Assembly: GCA_027064665.1 (NCBI GenBank)
Contig: JAMOPH010000405.1
Span: 1-5,444, forward strand
From: a bacterium
GTDB taxonomy: Bacteria > UBP14 > UBA6098 > B30-G16
Reading direction: 5' to 3'
Length of the DNA stretch: 5,444 bases
Shown here: positions 1 to 5,444 of the stretch, piece by piece
How positions within the stretch are numbered: position 1 is the first letter of the stretch
How the letters are laid out: the number at the start of each line of letters is the position of its first letter
Program-made: the position numbers and the translations under genes
Notes under the pieces: generated by a model
Databases searched by the model: none
The model's input: the letters and a program-made list of their open reading frames with translations, nothing else
Told to the model about the DNA's origin: nothing

Positions 1-24
1 GCCAAAATTCCGCCGAATTTTGCC
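1..24. repeat. Short inverted repeat just after the PBP gene
   Basis: The bases CAAAATTC (3-10) and GAATTTTG (15-22) pair perfectly around a 4-nt CGCC loop, with a mismatch just outside the stem. The right arm is followed by a second partial copy: GAATTTTGCC (15-24), then TGATTTTGCC (25-34). In the transcript this would be a weak AT-rich hairpin about 20 nt after the PBP stop codon. It has no following U-run, so it does not look like an intrinsic terminator. It may simply be coding sequence of the next gene. Confidence 0.4.
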
Positions 25-38
25 TGATTTTGCCCCAT
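1..38 (-). CDS. Possible 5' end of a further operon gene, cut by the left edge
   Basis: An ATG at 36-38 lies 4 nt after the TGA of the penicillin-binding protein gene. It opens a frame that stays open to the window edge, giving about 12 residues (MGQNQAKFGGIL). This is too short to identify a product. The case for it is positional: a co-directional ATG immediately after a stop, in an operon whose other junctions are just as tight, and a junction sequence almost identical to the one before the small membrane protein gene near 3842. No good Shine-Dalgarno sequence is visible, so translation would rely on coupling to the upstream gene. The frame could equally be chance, because 12 open codons mean little, and the same bases form an inverted repeat. 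Confidence 0.3.
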   Translation of the reverse strand, partial: MGQNQAKFGGIL

Positions 39-42
39 AGGT

Positions 43-2268
43 TCACAGTCCGCCCTTGCGCTGGGGTTTTTTGTTAATCTGGTCAATGTTTGCCGGCGGG
101 ACTGAATCCGGCATAACCACCGGGCGTGCCTTCTGCGTTGAGGTGGTGTCCTCTCCGGTGTGCGGCAGAGTGCAGTATTTTGTCGGCACGGGATTTCTCC
201 GCAGGAAAACCTCTCTCACTTTGGGGCATCTCTGTGTCGCCAGAAGCCCCGACTCCCGGCAGATTGTCAGGAAAACCACCTCGTCGTAGGGGACATCAAA
301 CTCGTCCTCCTTCGTGGGACCGTGAGGATACAGCATAAGCATAAGTTTTGTCCAGGTGGGCAGAGCCGCCCGTGAGCCGGTCATACCCTCGCCGATTGGA
401 GTGAGGTCGTCATAACTGATGTGGACGCCGGCGGTGTATTTTTTAGTGAATCCGACGAACCACGCATCGGTGTAGTCGTTGGTGGTGCCGGTTTTCCCGC
501 CCGCTGGATGTAAAAATCCGAACATCCTTGCGGCGTATCCGGTGCCGTGGTCAATAACGCTCTGGAGCATTGAGGTCATCACATACGCCACTCCGCGGGA
601 GAGGACCTCCTCGCGCCGGGTCTGTCCGCGGTAGATTACCGTGCCGTCGCGGTCAATTATCTTGTCAATGAACACGGGCTCAACCTTGACCCCAAGGTTC
701 GGGAAAACCGAATACGCCACAACCATATCCCACAGTTTCACCCCGCTTGAGCCCATAGCGATTGACAGCACCGGGTCCAGCGGCGTGGTGATTCCCATTC
801 TGCGGGCGTATTTTATCACATTCGCGGGACCCACCTGCTCGCAGAGCCGTATTGACGCCAGATTGCGGGATTTCATCAGTGCCTCTCTGAGGGTGATTCT
901 GCCCAGATATTTGTGGTCATAGTTCTGCGGCCGCCACAGTTTCCCGTCCTCCATAGGCCAGGTGCCGGGAGTGTCGTCTATTCTGTCTGATGGCTGCCAG
1001 CCGTTGTCAATCGCGGCGGTGTATAAAAACGGCTTGAACGCCGAACCCGGCTGGCGCACAGCCTGCGTCACACGGTTGAACTGGCTTTGCTTGAAATCCT
1101 TTCCGCCAATCATCACGATAATTCGCCCGGTGGAGTTCTCTATCGCGAACACCGCACCGTTGAGTTCCTTCCATTTGCGCACCGTGTCGCCGGTGGTGCT
1201 GTCATAGACAAGTTCGGTATACTGTGGGTCGTCGGGATGGTGCGTTACCTGAATTCGCCGCTCCATCTGGTGGATTCGGTTGCGCAGTGTCTCTGCCACC
1301 GCCTCGTTGAGTTTGTAGTTCAGGGTGGTGTAGATTGTGACTCCTTGAGTGTAGAGCCAGTCCTCGCCGTAGATTTCGGCAAGTTTTCGCCGCACAAAGT
1401 CAACAAAATACGGCGCCTTCCAGCCCTCGCCCTTGGTCTTTTCCTTGAAAACCACCGGGATTTTCCTCAGGGAATCATACTGCTCGGGCGAAAGATGACA
1501 TACATCATCCATAAAGTCCGATTTTTCCATCAATCCGAGCACCACATTGCGCCTTTTTTGAGCCCTTTTGGTATTGCGCAGGTAGTATTCTGGTGCGCGA
1601 AGACCGCCCACGATAAGCGCCGCCTCCTCGGGACCCAATTCTGATGCAGGCTTGTCAAAAAACTTCCGCGATGCCGCCTCAACTCCGTAGCACCCGCGCC
1701 CCATATAGACCTGATTCAGATACAGTTCTAATATCTCATACTTTGAATACTTGTGCTCTAACCTGATTGCGGTGAGGGCTTCTTTAATCTTTCGGGTCAG
1801 CGTTTTTTTCTGGGACAGGAACAGATTTCGCGCCAGTTGCTGGGTGATGGTGCTTCCGCCCTGGGCAATTCTGCGGGTTTTTATGTTGACAAAAAGCGCC
1901 CCCAAAATTCTGAACGGGTCAAGTCCCCAGTGGCTGAAAAAGCGCCTGTCCTCGGTGCTTATGAGCGCCTTGATGAACCACGGGGAGACATCGTTTATGG
2001 ACACCCAGATTCTTTTTTCCCCGGCAAATTCCGCCAGAAGAACCCCGTCGGCGGAATACATCCGGCTGACCAGCGGCGGCTGATACTCTTCAAGTTGCTC
2101 CGGGTCGGGAAGTTCCGGAAGATAGAGTATATAAGCCACAAAAAGCAACACCGCCGGCACTATTATCCCGGCTAAAAACCCGAAAAGCCCGCTTATGAGT
2201 GCACCTGTCCAGTTGAACGGATGCTGAATTGTGACGATTACATTTTCTATGTGCTTTTTTGTGCTCAT
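43..2268 (-). CDS. mrcA: Class A penicillin-binding protein (PBP1A-type peptidoglycan glycosyltransferase/transpeptidase)
   Basis: This 741-residue bifunctional cell-wall synthase polymerises lipid II into glycan strands and crosslinks their stem peptides outside the cytoplasmic membrane. A short cytoplasmic N-terminus is followed by one membrane anchor (about residues 22-50). The GT51 glycosyltransferase domain follows (about 65-235), with catalytic Glu106 in STEDRRFF, GGSTITQQLARNLF at 137-150 and the KYEILELYLNQ motif near 176-186. The transpeptidase domain has all three signatures: SAFK with nucleophile Ser409 and Lys412, SRN at 467-469, and KTG at 592-594. The tail has three cysteines (670, 681, 699) in the ICxxSGLLAT...CP...C pattern seen in many PBP1A proteins. 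It is shorter than E. coli MrcA (850 residues); only a short linker stands where the OB-like domain would be. The ATG start overlaps the purD stop as ATGA, which implies translational coupling; no strong ribosome site is visible. Family assignment is firm; the symbol (mrcA versus ponA) is a naming choice. Confidence 0.96.
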   Translation of the reverse strand: MSTKKHIENVIVTIQHPFNWTGALISGLFGFLAGIIVPAVLLFVAYILYLPELPDPEQLEEYQPPLVSRMYSADGVLLAEFAGEKRIWVSINDVSPWFIKALISTEDRRFFSHWGLDPFRILGALFVNIKTRRIAQGGSTITQQLARNLFLSQKKTLTRKIKEALTAIRLEHKYSKYEILELYLNQVYMGRGCYGVEAASRKFFDKPASELGPEEAALIVGGLRAPEYYLRNTKRAQKRRNVVLGLMEKSDFMDDVCHLSPEQYDSLRKIPVVFKEKTKGEGWKAPYFVDFVRRKLAEIYGEDWLYTQGVTIYTTLNYKLNEAVAETLRNRIHQMERRIQVTHHPDDPQYTELVYDSTTGDTVRKWKELNGAVFAIENSTGRIIVMIGGKDFKQSQFNRVTQAVRQPGSAFKPFLYTAAIDNGWQPSDRIDDTPGTWPMEDGKLWRPQNYDHKYLGRITLREALMKSRNLASIRLCEQVGPANVIKYARRMGITTPLDPVLSIAMGSSGVKLWDMVVAYSVFPNLGVKVEPVFIDKIIDRDGTVIYRGQTRREEVLSRGVAYVMTSMLQSVIDHGTGYAARMFGFLHPAGGKTGTTNDYTDAWFVGFTKKYTAGVHISYDDLTPIGEGMTGSRAALPTWTKLMLMLYPHGPTKEDEFDVPYDEVVFLTICRESGLLATQRCPKVREVFLRRNPVPTKYCTLPHTGEDTTSTQKARPVVMPDSVPPANIDQINKKPQRKGGL

Positions 2269-3542
2269 AGATTTCTGTATTCCCGCCCGATGTCCTTGCG
2301 GTAGAACGCCTTTTCAAAGTGAATTTTTTTGACAGCGTTGTAGGCGCGGTCAATTGCCCGGGCGTAGGTGTTGCCCTGACCGACCACGGTGAGCACTCTG
2401 CCGCCGTTGGTGATGATATTCTCGCCTCTGCGGTCGGTGCCGGCGTGGAAAACAATCACCTGCTCCTGCGGAATTTTTGCCACCTCGTCAAGCCCGCTGA
2501 TGGGATAGCCCTTCTTATACCGCTTGGGATATCCCCCCGATGCCATAACCACGCCCACCGCTTTCCGGTCGTGCCATTCAACATCTGCCTCAAGGACCCT
2601 GTTCTCAAGGGCGAAAAGCATCATCTCCAGAAGGTCCGATTTGAGCAGGGGGAGAATCGCCTGTGTCTCCGGGTCGCCGAAGCGGCAGTTGAACTCCAGC
2701 ACCTTCGGACCGCTTTCGGTGAGCATAAGCCCGGCATACAAAATCCCCTTGAACGGCGCGCCCATATATTTGAGCCCCTCAAGGGTGGGGATGATGATTT
2801 CCTCCATAGTTATTTGCTCCAGTTCAGGGTCAAAGAGAGGATGAGGCGCCACACAGCCCATTCCGCCGGTGTTGGGACCCTCGTTGTTGTCGTAGGCTCG
2901 CTTGTAGTCCTGTGCGGGTTTGAGCAGAACAGCGTTGTCGCCGTCGGTCATCGCCAGAACCGAGATTTCTGTGCCCCGCAGAAACTCCTCAATTACCACG
3001 GTTTTGCCGGCATCGCCCCAGGTGCGCTCTATCATCATATGCACGATTGCATCCCTTGCCTCGTCAATGTTTTTAGCCACTATTGAGCCCTTGCCACCGG
3101 CGAGACCATCGGTCTTTATCACTATCGGGAACTCGTGCTCCTCAACGAACTTTATCGCTCCCTCCGGCGTGTCAAAGGTCACAAAACCCGCGGTGGGAAT
3201 GTGGAACCGCTGCATAAATTCCTTGGCGAAGACCTTGCTTGATTCAATTTTTGCCGCCGCCTGCGTGGGTCCGAACACATTGAGCCCCCTTTTGTTGAAA
3301 TAGTCCGTTATTCCCTCGGCAAGGGGATCCTCCGGTCCCACTATGGTCAGGTCAATGCTGTTGTGCTCGGCGAAATTCGCCAGTCCGCGGATATCTTTCT
3401 GGTTTATATCCACATTTTTTGCAATCTGGGCGGTTCCTGCATTCCCCGGTGCGACATAGAGTTGTTCAACATAGGGACTTTGCTTTATCTTCCAGGCGAG
3501 GGCGTGTTCGCGCCCGCCGCCGCCCACTATGAGGACATTCAT
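2265..3542 (-). CDS. purD: Phosphoribosylamine-glycine ligase (GAR synthetase)
   Basis: This 425-residue protein is a cytoplasmic ATP-grasp enzyme that joins 5-phosphoribosylamine and glycine, with ATP hydrolysis, to give glycinamide ribonucleotide, the second step of de novo purine synthesis. The N-terminal nucleotide-like fold shows MNVLIVGGGGREHALAW at 1-17, then VGPEDPLAEG at 68-77 and GPTQAAAKIESSK at 91-103. The ATP-grasp region has KTDGLAGGKG at 143-152 and EEFLRGTEIS at 185-194. The substrate signatures are DYKRAYDNNEGPNTGGMG (212-229) and EFNCRFGDPETQ (283-294), the latter with metal-binding Glu283 and Asn285. The length is normal for PurD. The family usually has Ala in GLAxGKG and His in QDHKR; here they are Gly149 and Tyr213, both tolerable variants. 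The frame opens five codons earlier at a TTG (3557), but that lies inside the strong ribosome site GGGGAGGG; the ATG at 3542 gives the canonical N-terminus. The stop overlaps the PBP start by 4 nt. No other purine genes are in the window. Confidence 0.97.
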   Translation of the reverse strand: MNVLIVGGGGREHALAWKIKQSPYVEQLYVAPGNAGTAQIAKNVDINQKDIRGLANFAEHNSIDLTIVGPEDPLAEGITDYFNKRGLNVFGPTQAAAKIESSKVFAKEFMQRFHIPTAGFVTFDTPEGAIKFVEEHEFPIVIKTDGLAGGKGSIVAKNIDEARDAIVHMMIERTWGDAGKTVVIEEFLRGTEISVLAMTDGDNAVLLKPAQDYKRAYDNNEGPNTGGMGCVAPHPLFDPELEQITMEEIIIPTLEGLKYMGAPFKGILYAGLMLTESGPKVLEFNCRFGDPETQAILPLLKSDLLEMMLFALENRVLEADVEWHDRKAVGVVMASGGYPKRYKKGYPISGLDEVAKIPQEQVIVFHAGTDRRGENIITNGGRVLTVVGQGNTYARAIDRAYNAVKKIHFEKAFYRKDIGREYRNL

Positions 3543-3547
3543 CCTTT

Positions 3548-3555
3548 CCCTCCCC
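3548..3555 (-). promoter_or_regulatory. Ribosome binding site of purD
   Basis: The transcript reads GGGGAGGG here, with its GGAGG core 6 nt before the ATG at 3540-3542. It is the strongest Shine-Dalgarno match in the window. It settles the purD start, because the alternative TTG at 3557 falls within it and has no site of its own. Confidence 0.75.
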
Positions 3556-3572
3556 AATGTTGTGTTTGTTTT

Positions 3573-3603
3573 ATTTTAAGGCAAATTTTGGGGTTTTCCA
3601 CAA
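3573..3603 (-). promoter_or_regulatory. Weak candidate promoter upstream of purD
   Basis: The 90-nt gap between the small gene and purD is much richer in A and T than its surroundings. Read on the minus strand, it holds TAAAAT (plus-strand 3573-3578), a fair -10 hexamer. About 19 nt upstream is TTGTGG (3598-3603), a poor -35 hexamer. The resulting leader would be only about 25 nt. Support is composition and position only. The organism's promoter consensus is unknown, and readthrough from the upstream genes could be enough. Confidence 0.2.
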
Positions 3604-3610
3604 AAATTTG
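3582..3610. repeat. AT-rich inverted repeat in the purD upstream gap
   Basis: CAAATTTT (3582-3589) and AAAATTTG (3603-3610) are perfect 8-nt inverted arms around a 13-nt spacer. The spacer itself holds GG-TTTT-CC, which could close a small inner stem. The repeat overlaps the candidate -35 region of purD. It could be an operator-like site or a weak transcript hairpin; there is no U-run after it, so an intrinsic terminator for the upstream genes is unlikely. Arms this AT-rich in an AT-rich gap could also arise by chance. Confidence 0.4.
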
Positions 3611-3632
3611 ATGGGGACTGCCGGCGATGGTG

Positions 3633-3842
3633 TTATCTCCACATAGTGATGAAAAATTTTGCCACAAAGAACAGAAGCAGCGACCCCGCCAGCGCAAAAA
3701 TTATCCACTTCCAGCCGCCGGGGTAGCGGGACCGGTCCGGGCGCTGGAAATGATAGCGCCCCTCGCCCCGTTCAGCGGATTTTTCCGCCATCTCGCGCCT
3801 TTCCTGGGAAAACCTGACACTATGTCGCGAAAGCCTCGCCAT
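3633..3842 (-). CDS. Small basic single-pass membrane protein of unknown function
   Basis: I do not recognise this 69-residue product. The first 43 residues are hydrophilic and rich in Arg, Glu and Ser. One hydrophobic helix follows (about 45-66, starting WKWIIFALAG), and the protein ends four residues after it, with a final Arg. The layout suggests a C-terminally anchored protein with its basic part in the cytoplasm. The start is uncertain. The ATG at 3842 lies 3 nt after the protease stop, in the same frame, with no visible ribosome site. A second ATG at 3789-3791 (residue 18) would give 52 residues and is preceded by AGGAAAGG 6 nt upstream. The gene fills the space between two clear genes, on the operon strand, and its only hydrophobic stretch forms a clean membrane segment. 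Those points support a real gene, but it has no recognisable family motif. It may work with the protease next door, which is inference from position only. Confidence 0.6.
   Translation of the reverse strand: MARLSRHSVRFSQERREMAEKSAERGEGRYHFQRPDRSRYPGGWKWIIFALAGSLLLFFVAKFFITMWR
3798..3805 (-). promoter_or_regulatory. Possible ribosome binding site for an internal start of the small membrane gene
   Basis: The transcript reads AGGAAAGG here, 6 nt before an in-frame ATG at 3789-3791. If used, it removes the first 17 residues and gives a 52-residue protein starting MAEKSAERGEG. The upstream ATG at 3842 has no comparable site and would depend on coupling to the protease stop codon. Confidence 0.35.
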
Positions 3843-3845
3843 AGT

Positions 3846-4460
3846 TCACAGAAATACCGCGTGAAATAATTTAATTCCCGGCTGGATGAAAAACCACAGG
3901 ATATTTATCCCCGACAGTGCCCCAAAAACTATCACGGCGAGCAGAATTGTGGGACCATAGCGCTCAAGGAAAAACACCGTTGACGGGCGAACTTTCGCCA
4001 GCCCGAAAAGGATTTTGGAGCCATCCAGCGGCGGAATTGGAATCAGATTGAACATCGCCAGAATCACATTTATGTCCATTGTGTAGAGGACCATATACCA
4101 CAGCGGATTGTAGATGTATCCCACCCGGGTGAGGATTTTGAGGATAATTCCTGCGGCGATGGCGGTGAGAAGATTCGCTCCCGGTCCGGCAAGGGACACA
4201 AGCACGATGTCCCTTCGCGGATGGCGGAAGTAGTATGGATTTATCGGCACGGGTTTTGCCCATCCGAAGTGGAACAGAAACAGCGCGATTGTTCCCAGCG
4301 GGTCAAGATGGGACAGCGGGTTGAGGGTGAGTCTTCCCGCGCGGGCGGGTGTCGGGTCGCCGAGGGCATAGGCGACTCTGCCGTGGGCGTATTCGTGCAC
4401 AGTCAGCGCGAACAGAAGCCCCGGAAGCCACAGGAAAAGTTGTGCAATTCCACTTGCCAT
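3846..4460 (-). CDS. Site-2 protease family (peptidase M50) integral membrane zinc metalloprotease
   Basis: This 204-residue protein is hydrophobic throughout and is predicted to cut membrane-embedded or membrane-proximal peptide bonds. With the ATG start, the zinc motif HEYAH lies at 22-26 inside the first membrane helix, with catalytic Glu23. NPLSHLDPLGT follows at 47-57, then a re-entrant region and a helix (GPGANLLTAIAAGIILKI, about 92-109). The third zinc ligand is Asp146 in LIPIPPLDGSKIL (139-151), matching the family's N-P-x-x-DG motif. A last hydrophobic segment spans about 170-200. It has no PDZ or CBS domain, so it belongs with the short stand-alone M50 proteins (YwhC-like), whose substrates are mostly unknown. 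An in-frame TTG at 4496 would add 12 residues (216 in total). I prefer the ATG because family members typically begin just before the first helix and neither start has a clear ribosome site. It follows dprA by 57 nt (21 nt with TTG), and the small membrane gene follows by 3 nt. Confidence 0.9.
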   Translation of the reverse strand: MASGIAQLFLWLPGLLFALTVHEYAHGRVAYALGDPTPARAGRLTLNPLSHLDPLGTIALFLFHFGWAKPVPINPYYFRHPRRDIVLVSLAGPGANLLTAIAAGIILKILTRVGYIYNPLWYMVLYTMDINVILAMFNLIPIPPLDGSKILFGLAKVRPSTVFFLERYGPTILLAVIVFGALSGINILWFFIQPGIKLFHAVFL

Positions 4461-4517
4461 ACCCAGATAAAGATAATCCGGCGCGCCGTCGGGCAAAGCA
4501 CTTTTTGGCTTTTGCGC

Positions 4518-5444
4518 TCACACATTGCGGACAAATCTTTTCCCGGGAAGTTGTTTTACCAGCCCCTCAATCTCAAGGGAGAACAGCGCCGACAGCGCGA
4601 ATGCGGTGTCCATCTTGCACTTGCGGGCGAGGTCATCAATGTGGATTGGCTCGTGGGAGAGGTTTTCAAAAAGAATTTTCGCCGCGCCGGAAAGTTTTTT
4701 GATTTTCTGCTCTGTGGCAGAGATTTTGTCCACCGAGACCGAGGGGATTTTGAGCGCCTCAAGGATTTCCTCCGCCGAGGTGACGGGGATTGCGCCCTCT
4801 TTGAGAAGTTTGTTGTTTCCGGCGGTGGTCTTTCGCGTTGGCGAGCCGGGGACAGCGAAGACCTCGCGCCCCTGCTCAAGGGCGTGGTTTGCGGTGATAA
4901 GCGCGCCGCTGTCCGCTCCGCCCTCAACCATAACCACTCCCAGCGATAGCCCGCTGATTATGCGGTTTCTGCGGGGGAAATTGTATTTTTCCGGGCGGGT
5001 CCCCGGCGGAAATTCGGTCATCACCGCGCCCTGTCTGACTATCTGGCGGGCTAATTTGCGGTTCTGCGGCGGGTAAATCATATCCGGACCGTTGCCCAGC
5101 ACCGCGATTGTCCTTCCCCCGGCGGCAAGAGATGCTCTGTGCGCGATTGAGTCAATTCCTGTGGCGAGTCCGCTCACCACAGTGACGCCGGCTTCCGCCA
5201 GTCCCCGGGCGATTTTCTCCGCCATAAACACTCCGTCGGGCGAGGGACGCCTCGTGCCAACCACAGCAACCGCCCGCTCATCCTGAACCTTGAGTTCCCC
5301 GTAGTAGAACAGAACCGGCGGCGGCGCAGGGATATTCCTCAGCCGCTCGGGATAGTTTTCCTCGCCGTAGATGAAGTATTTCACCTTCAACTGCGCGATT
5401 TTCTCCAGATTCCGCCGGACAGCGGGTTCCTGAGTGCATTTGGG
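4518..5444 (-). CDS. dprA: DNA processing protein DprA (Smf), 5' end cut by the window edge
   Basis: DprA binds incoming single-stranded DNA in natural transformation and loads RecA onto it; it is also common in bacteria not known to be competent. The frame stays open from the stop to the right edge (308 residues visible). The TTG at 5390 is therefore not a convincing start, and the true one lies beyond the window, missing perhaps 50 residues of the N-terminal helical domain. In visible numbering, YPERLRNIPAPPPVLFYYG (21-49 region) leads into the Rossmann-like core. Its signatures are VVGTRRPSPDG near 61-71, VSGLATGIDSIAHR (90-103), GNGPDMIYPPQN (117-128), FPRRNRIISGLS (156-167), VEGGADSGALITANHALEQG (173-192) and GNNKLLKEGA (209-218). 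A linker then leads to a C-terminal winged-helix domain (about 250-308), which many but not all DprA proteins carry. Its usual partner topA is not visible downstream; the M50 protease follows instead. Every core motif is intact. Confidence 0.95.
   Translation of the reverse strand, partial: PKCTQEPAVRRNLEKIAQLKVKYFIYGEENYPERLRNIPAPPPVLFYYGELKVQDERAVAVVGTRRPSPDGVFMAEKIARGLAEAGVTVVSGLATGIDSIAHRASLAAGGRTIAVLGNGPDMIYPPQNRKLARQIVRQGAVMTEFPPGTRPEKYNFPRRNRIISGLSLGVVMVEGGADSGALITANHALEQGREVFAVPGSPTRKTTAGNNKLLKEGAIPVTSAEEILEALKIPSVSVDKISATEQKIKKLSGAAKILFENLSHEPIHIDDLARKCKMDTAFALSALFSLEIEGLVKQLPGKRFVRNV

Noticed and set aside
1..42. Intrinsic terminator after the PBP gene
   Set aside because: The stem is AT-rich and short and is not followed by a U-run in the transcript; a downstream ATG argues that transcription continues.
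1087..1644. Plus-strand open frame of 185 codons opposite the PBP gene
   Set aside because: It is antisense to the PBP between its glycosyltransferase and transpeptidase domains, has no family features, and the minus-strand gene is certain.
2090..2455. Minus-strand 121-codon frame across the purD/PBP junction
   Set aside because: It overlaps both genes in a different frame, and its translation is low-complexity Thr/Ser/Pro without any motif.
2319..3086. Long plus-strand open frame (255 codons) opposite purD
   Set aside because: It lies entirely antisense to well-conserved purD motifs, has no recognisable domain or membrane pattern, and is typical of shadow frames opposite GC-rich coding sequence.
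4303..4521. Minus-strand frame starting with GTG overlapping the dprA stop (GTGTGA)
   Set aside because: The overlap looks like translational coupling, but the product is an Arg-rich shadow of the protease in another frame and has no hydrophobic or family pattern.
4221..4949. Plus-strand open frame of 242 codons spanning the dprA/protease junction
   Set aside because: It crosses two certain minus-strand genes, has a low-complexity Arg/Gly-rich translation, and shows no motif.
3633..5444. TGA reassigned to an amino acid in this organism
   Set aside because: No TGA interrupts any conserved domain, tryptophan and glycine are encoded by their normal codons throughout, and every TGA falls where the family normally ends.
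1..5444. tRNA, rRNA, CRISPR array, insertion sequence or phage element
   Set aside because: Nearly every base lies in a recognisable housekeeping gene; I saw no spaced direct repeats, no transposase motif and no clover-leaf candidate in the only gap.

Overview
All genes run on the minus strand, so the transcript reads from the right edge to the left: dprA (5' part cut off) > M50 membrane metalloprotease > a small one-helix membrane protein > purD > class A penicillin-binding protein > possibly the first codons of another gene at the left edge. Gaps are mostly tiny: 57 nt or less before the protease, 3 nt before the small protein, a 4-nt stop/start overlap between purD and the PBP. The one real intergenic stretch is 90 nt, upstream of purD. 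This looks like one operon, or two with a second promoter before purD. No RNA gene, mobile element, CRISPR array or obvious intrinsic terminator is visible.

The source is a bacterium. A bifunctional glycosyltransferase/transpeptidase with one N-terminal membrane anchor means a peptidoglycan wall. GC looks a little above half by eye. TGA ends four of the five genes whose 3' end is visible and never interrupts a conserved domain, so the standard code is used. The PBP has a three-cysteine tail after the transpeptidase domain, and the set of neighbours is not the usual proteobacterial or firmicute arrangement, which would fit a less-studied Gram-negative-type lineage. I cannot place the phylum from this sequence.

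By function, the genes are housekeeping and only loosely related: DNA uptake/recombination (DprA), intramembrane proteolysis (M50), de novo purine synthesis (PurD) and cell-wall polymerisation (PBP1A). The small membrane protein is the only gene I do not recognise.

I found no clear new biological system. The points most worth a second look are the unrecognised small membrane protein and its uncertain start; a near-identical stop/start junction at two places in the operon; the fact that dprA, the protease and the small gene share one reading frame broken only by single TGA codons; and the AT-rich palindrome before purD.
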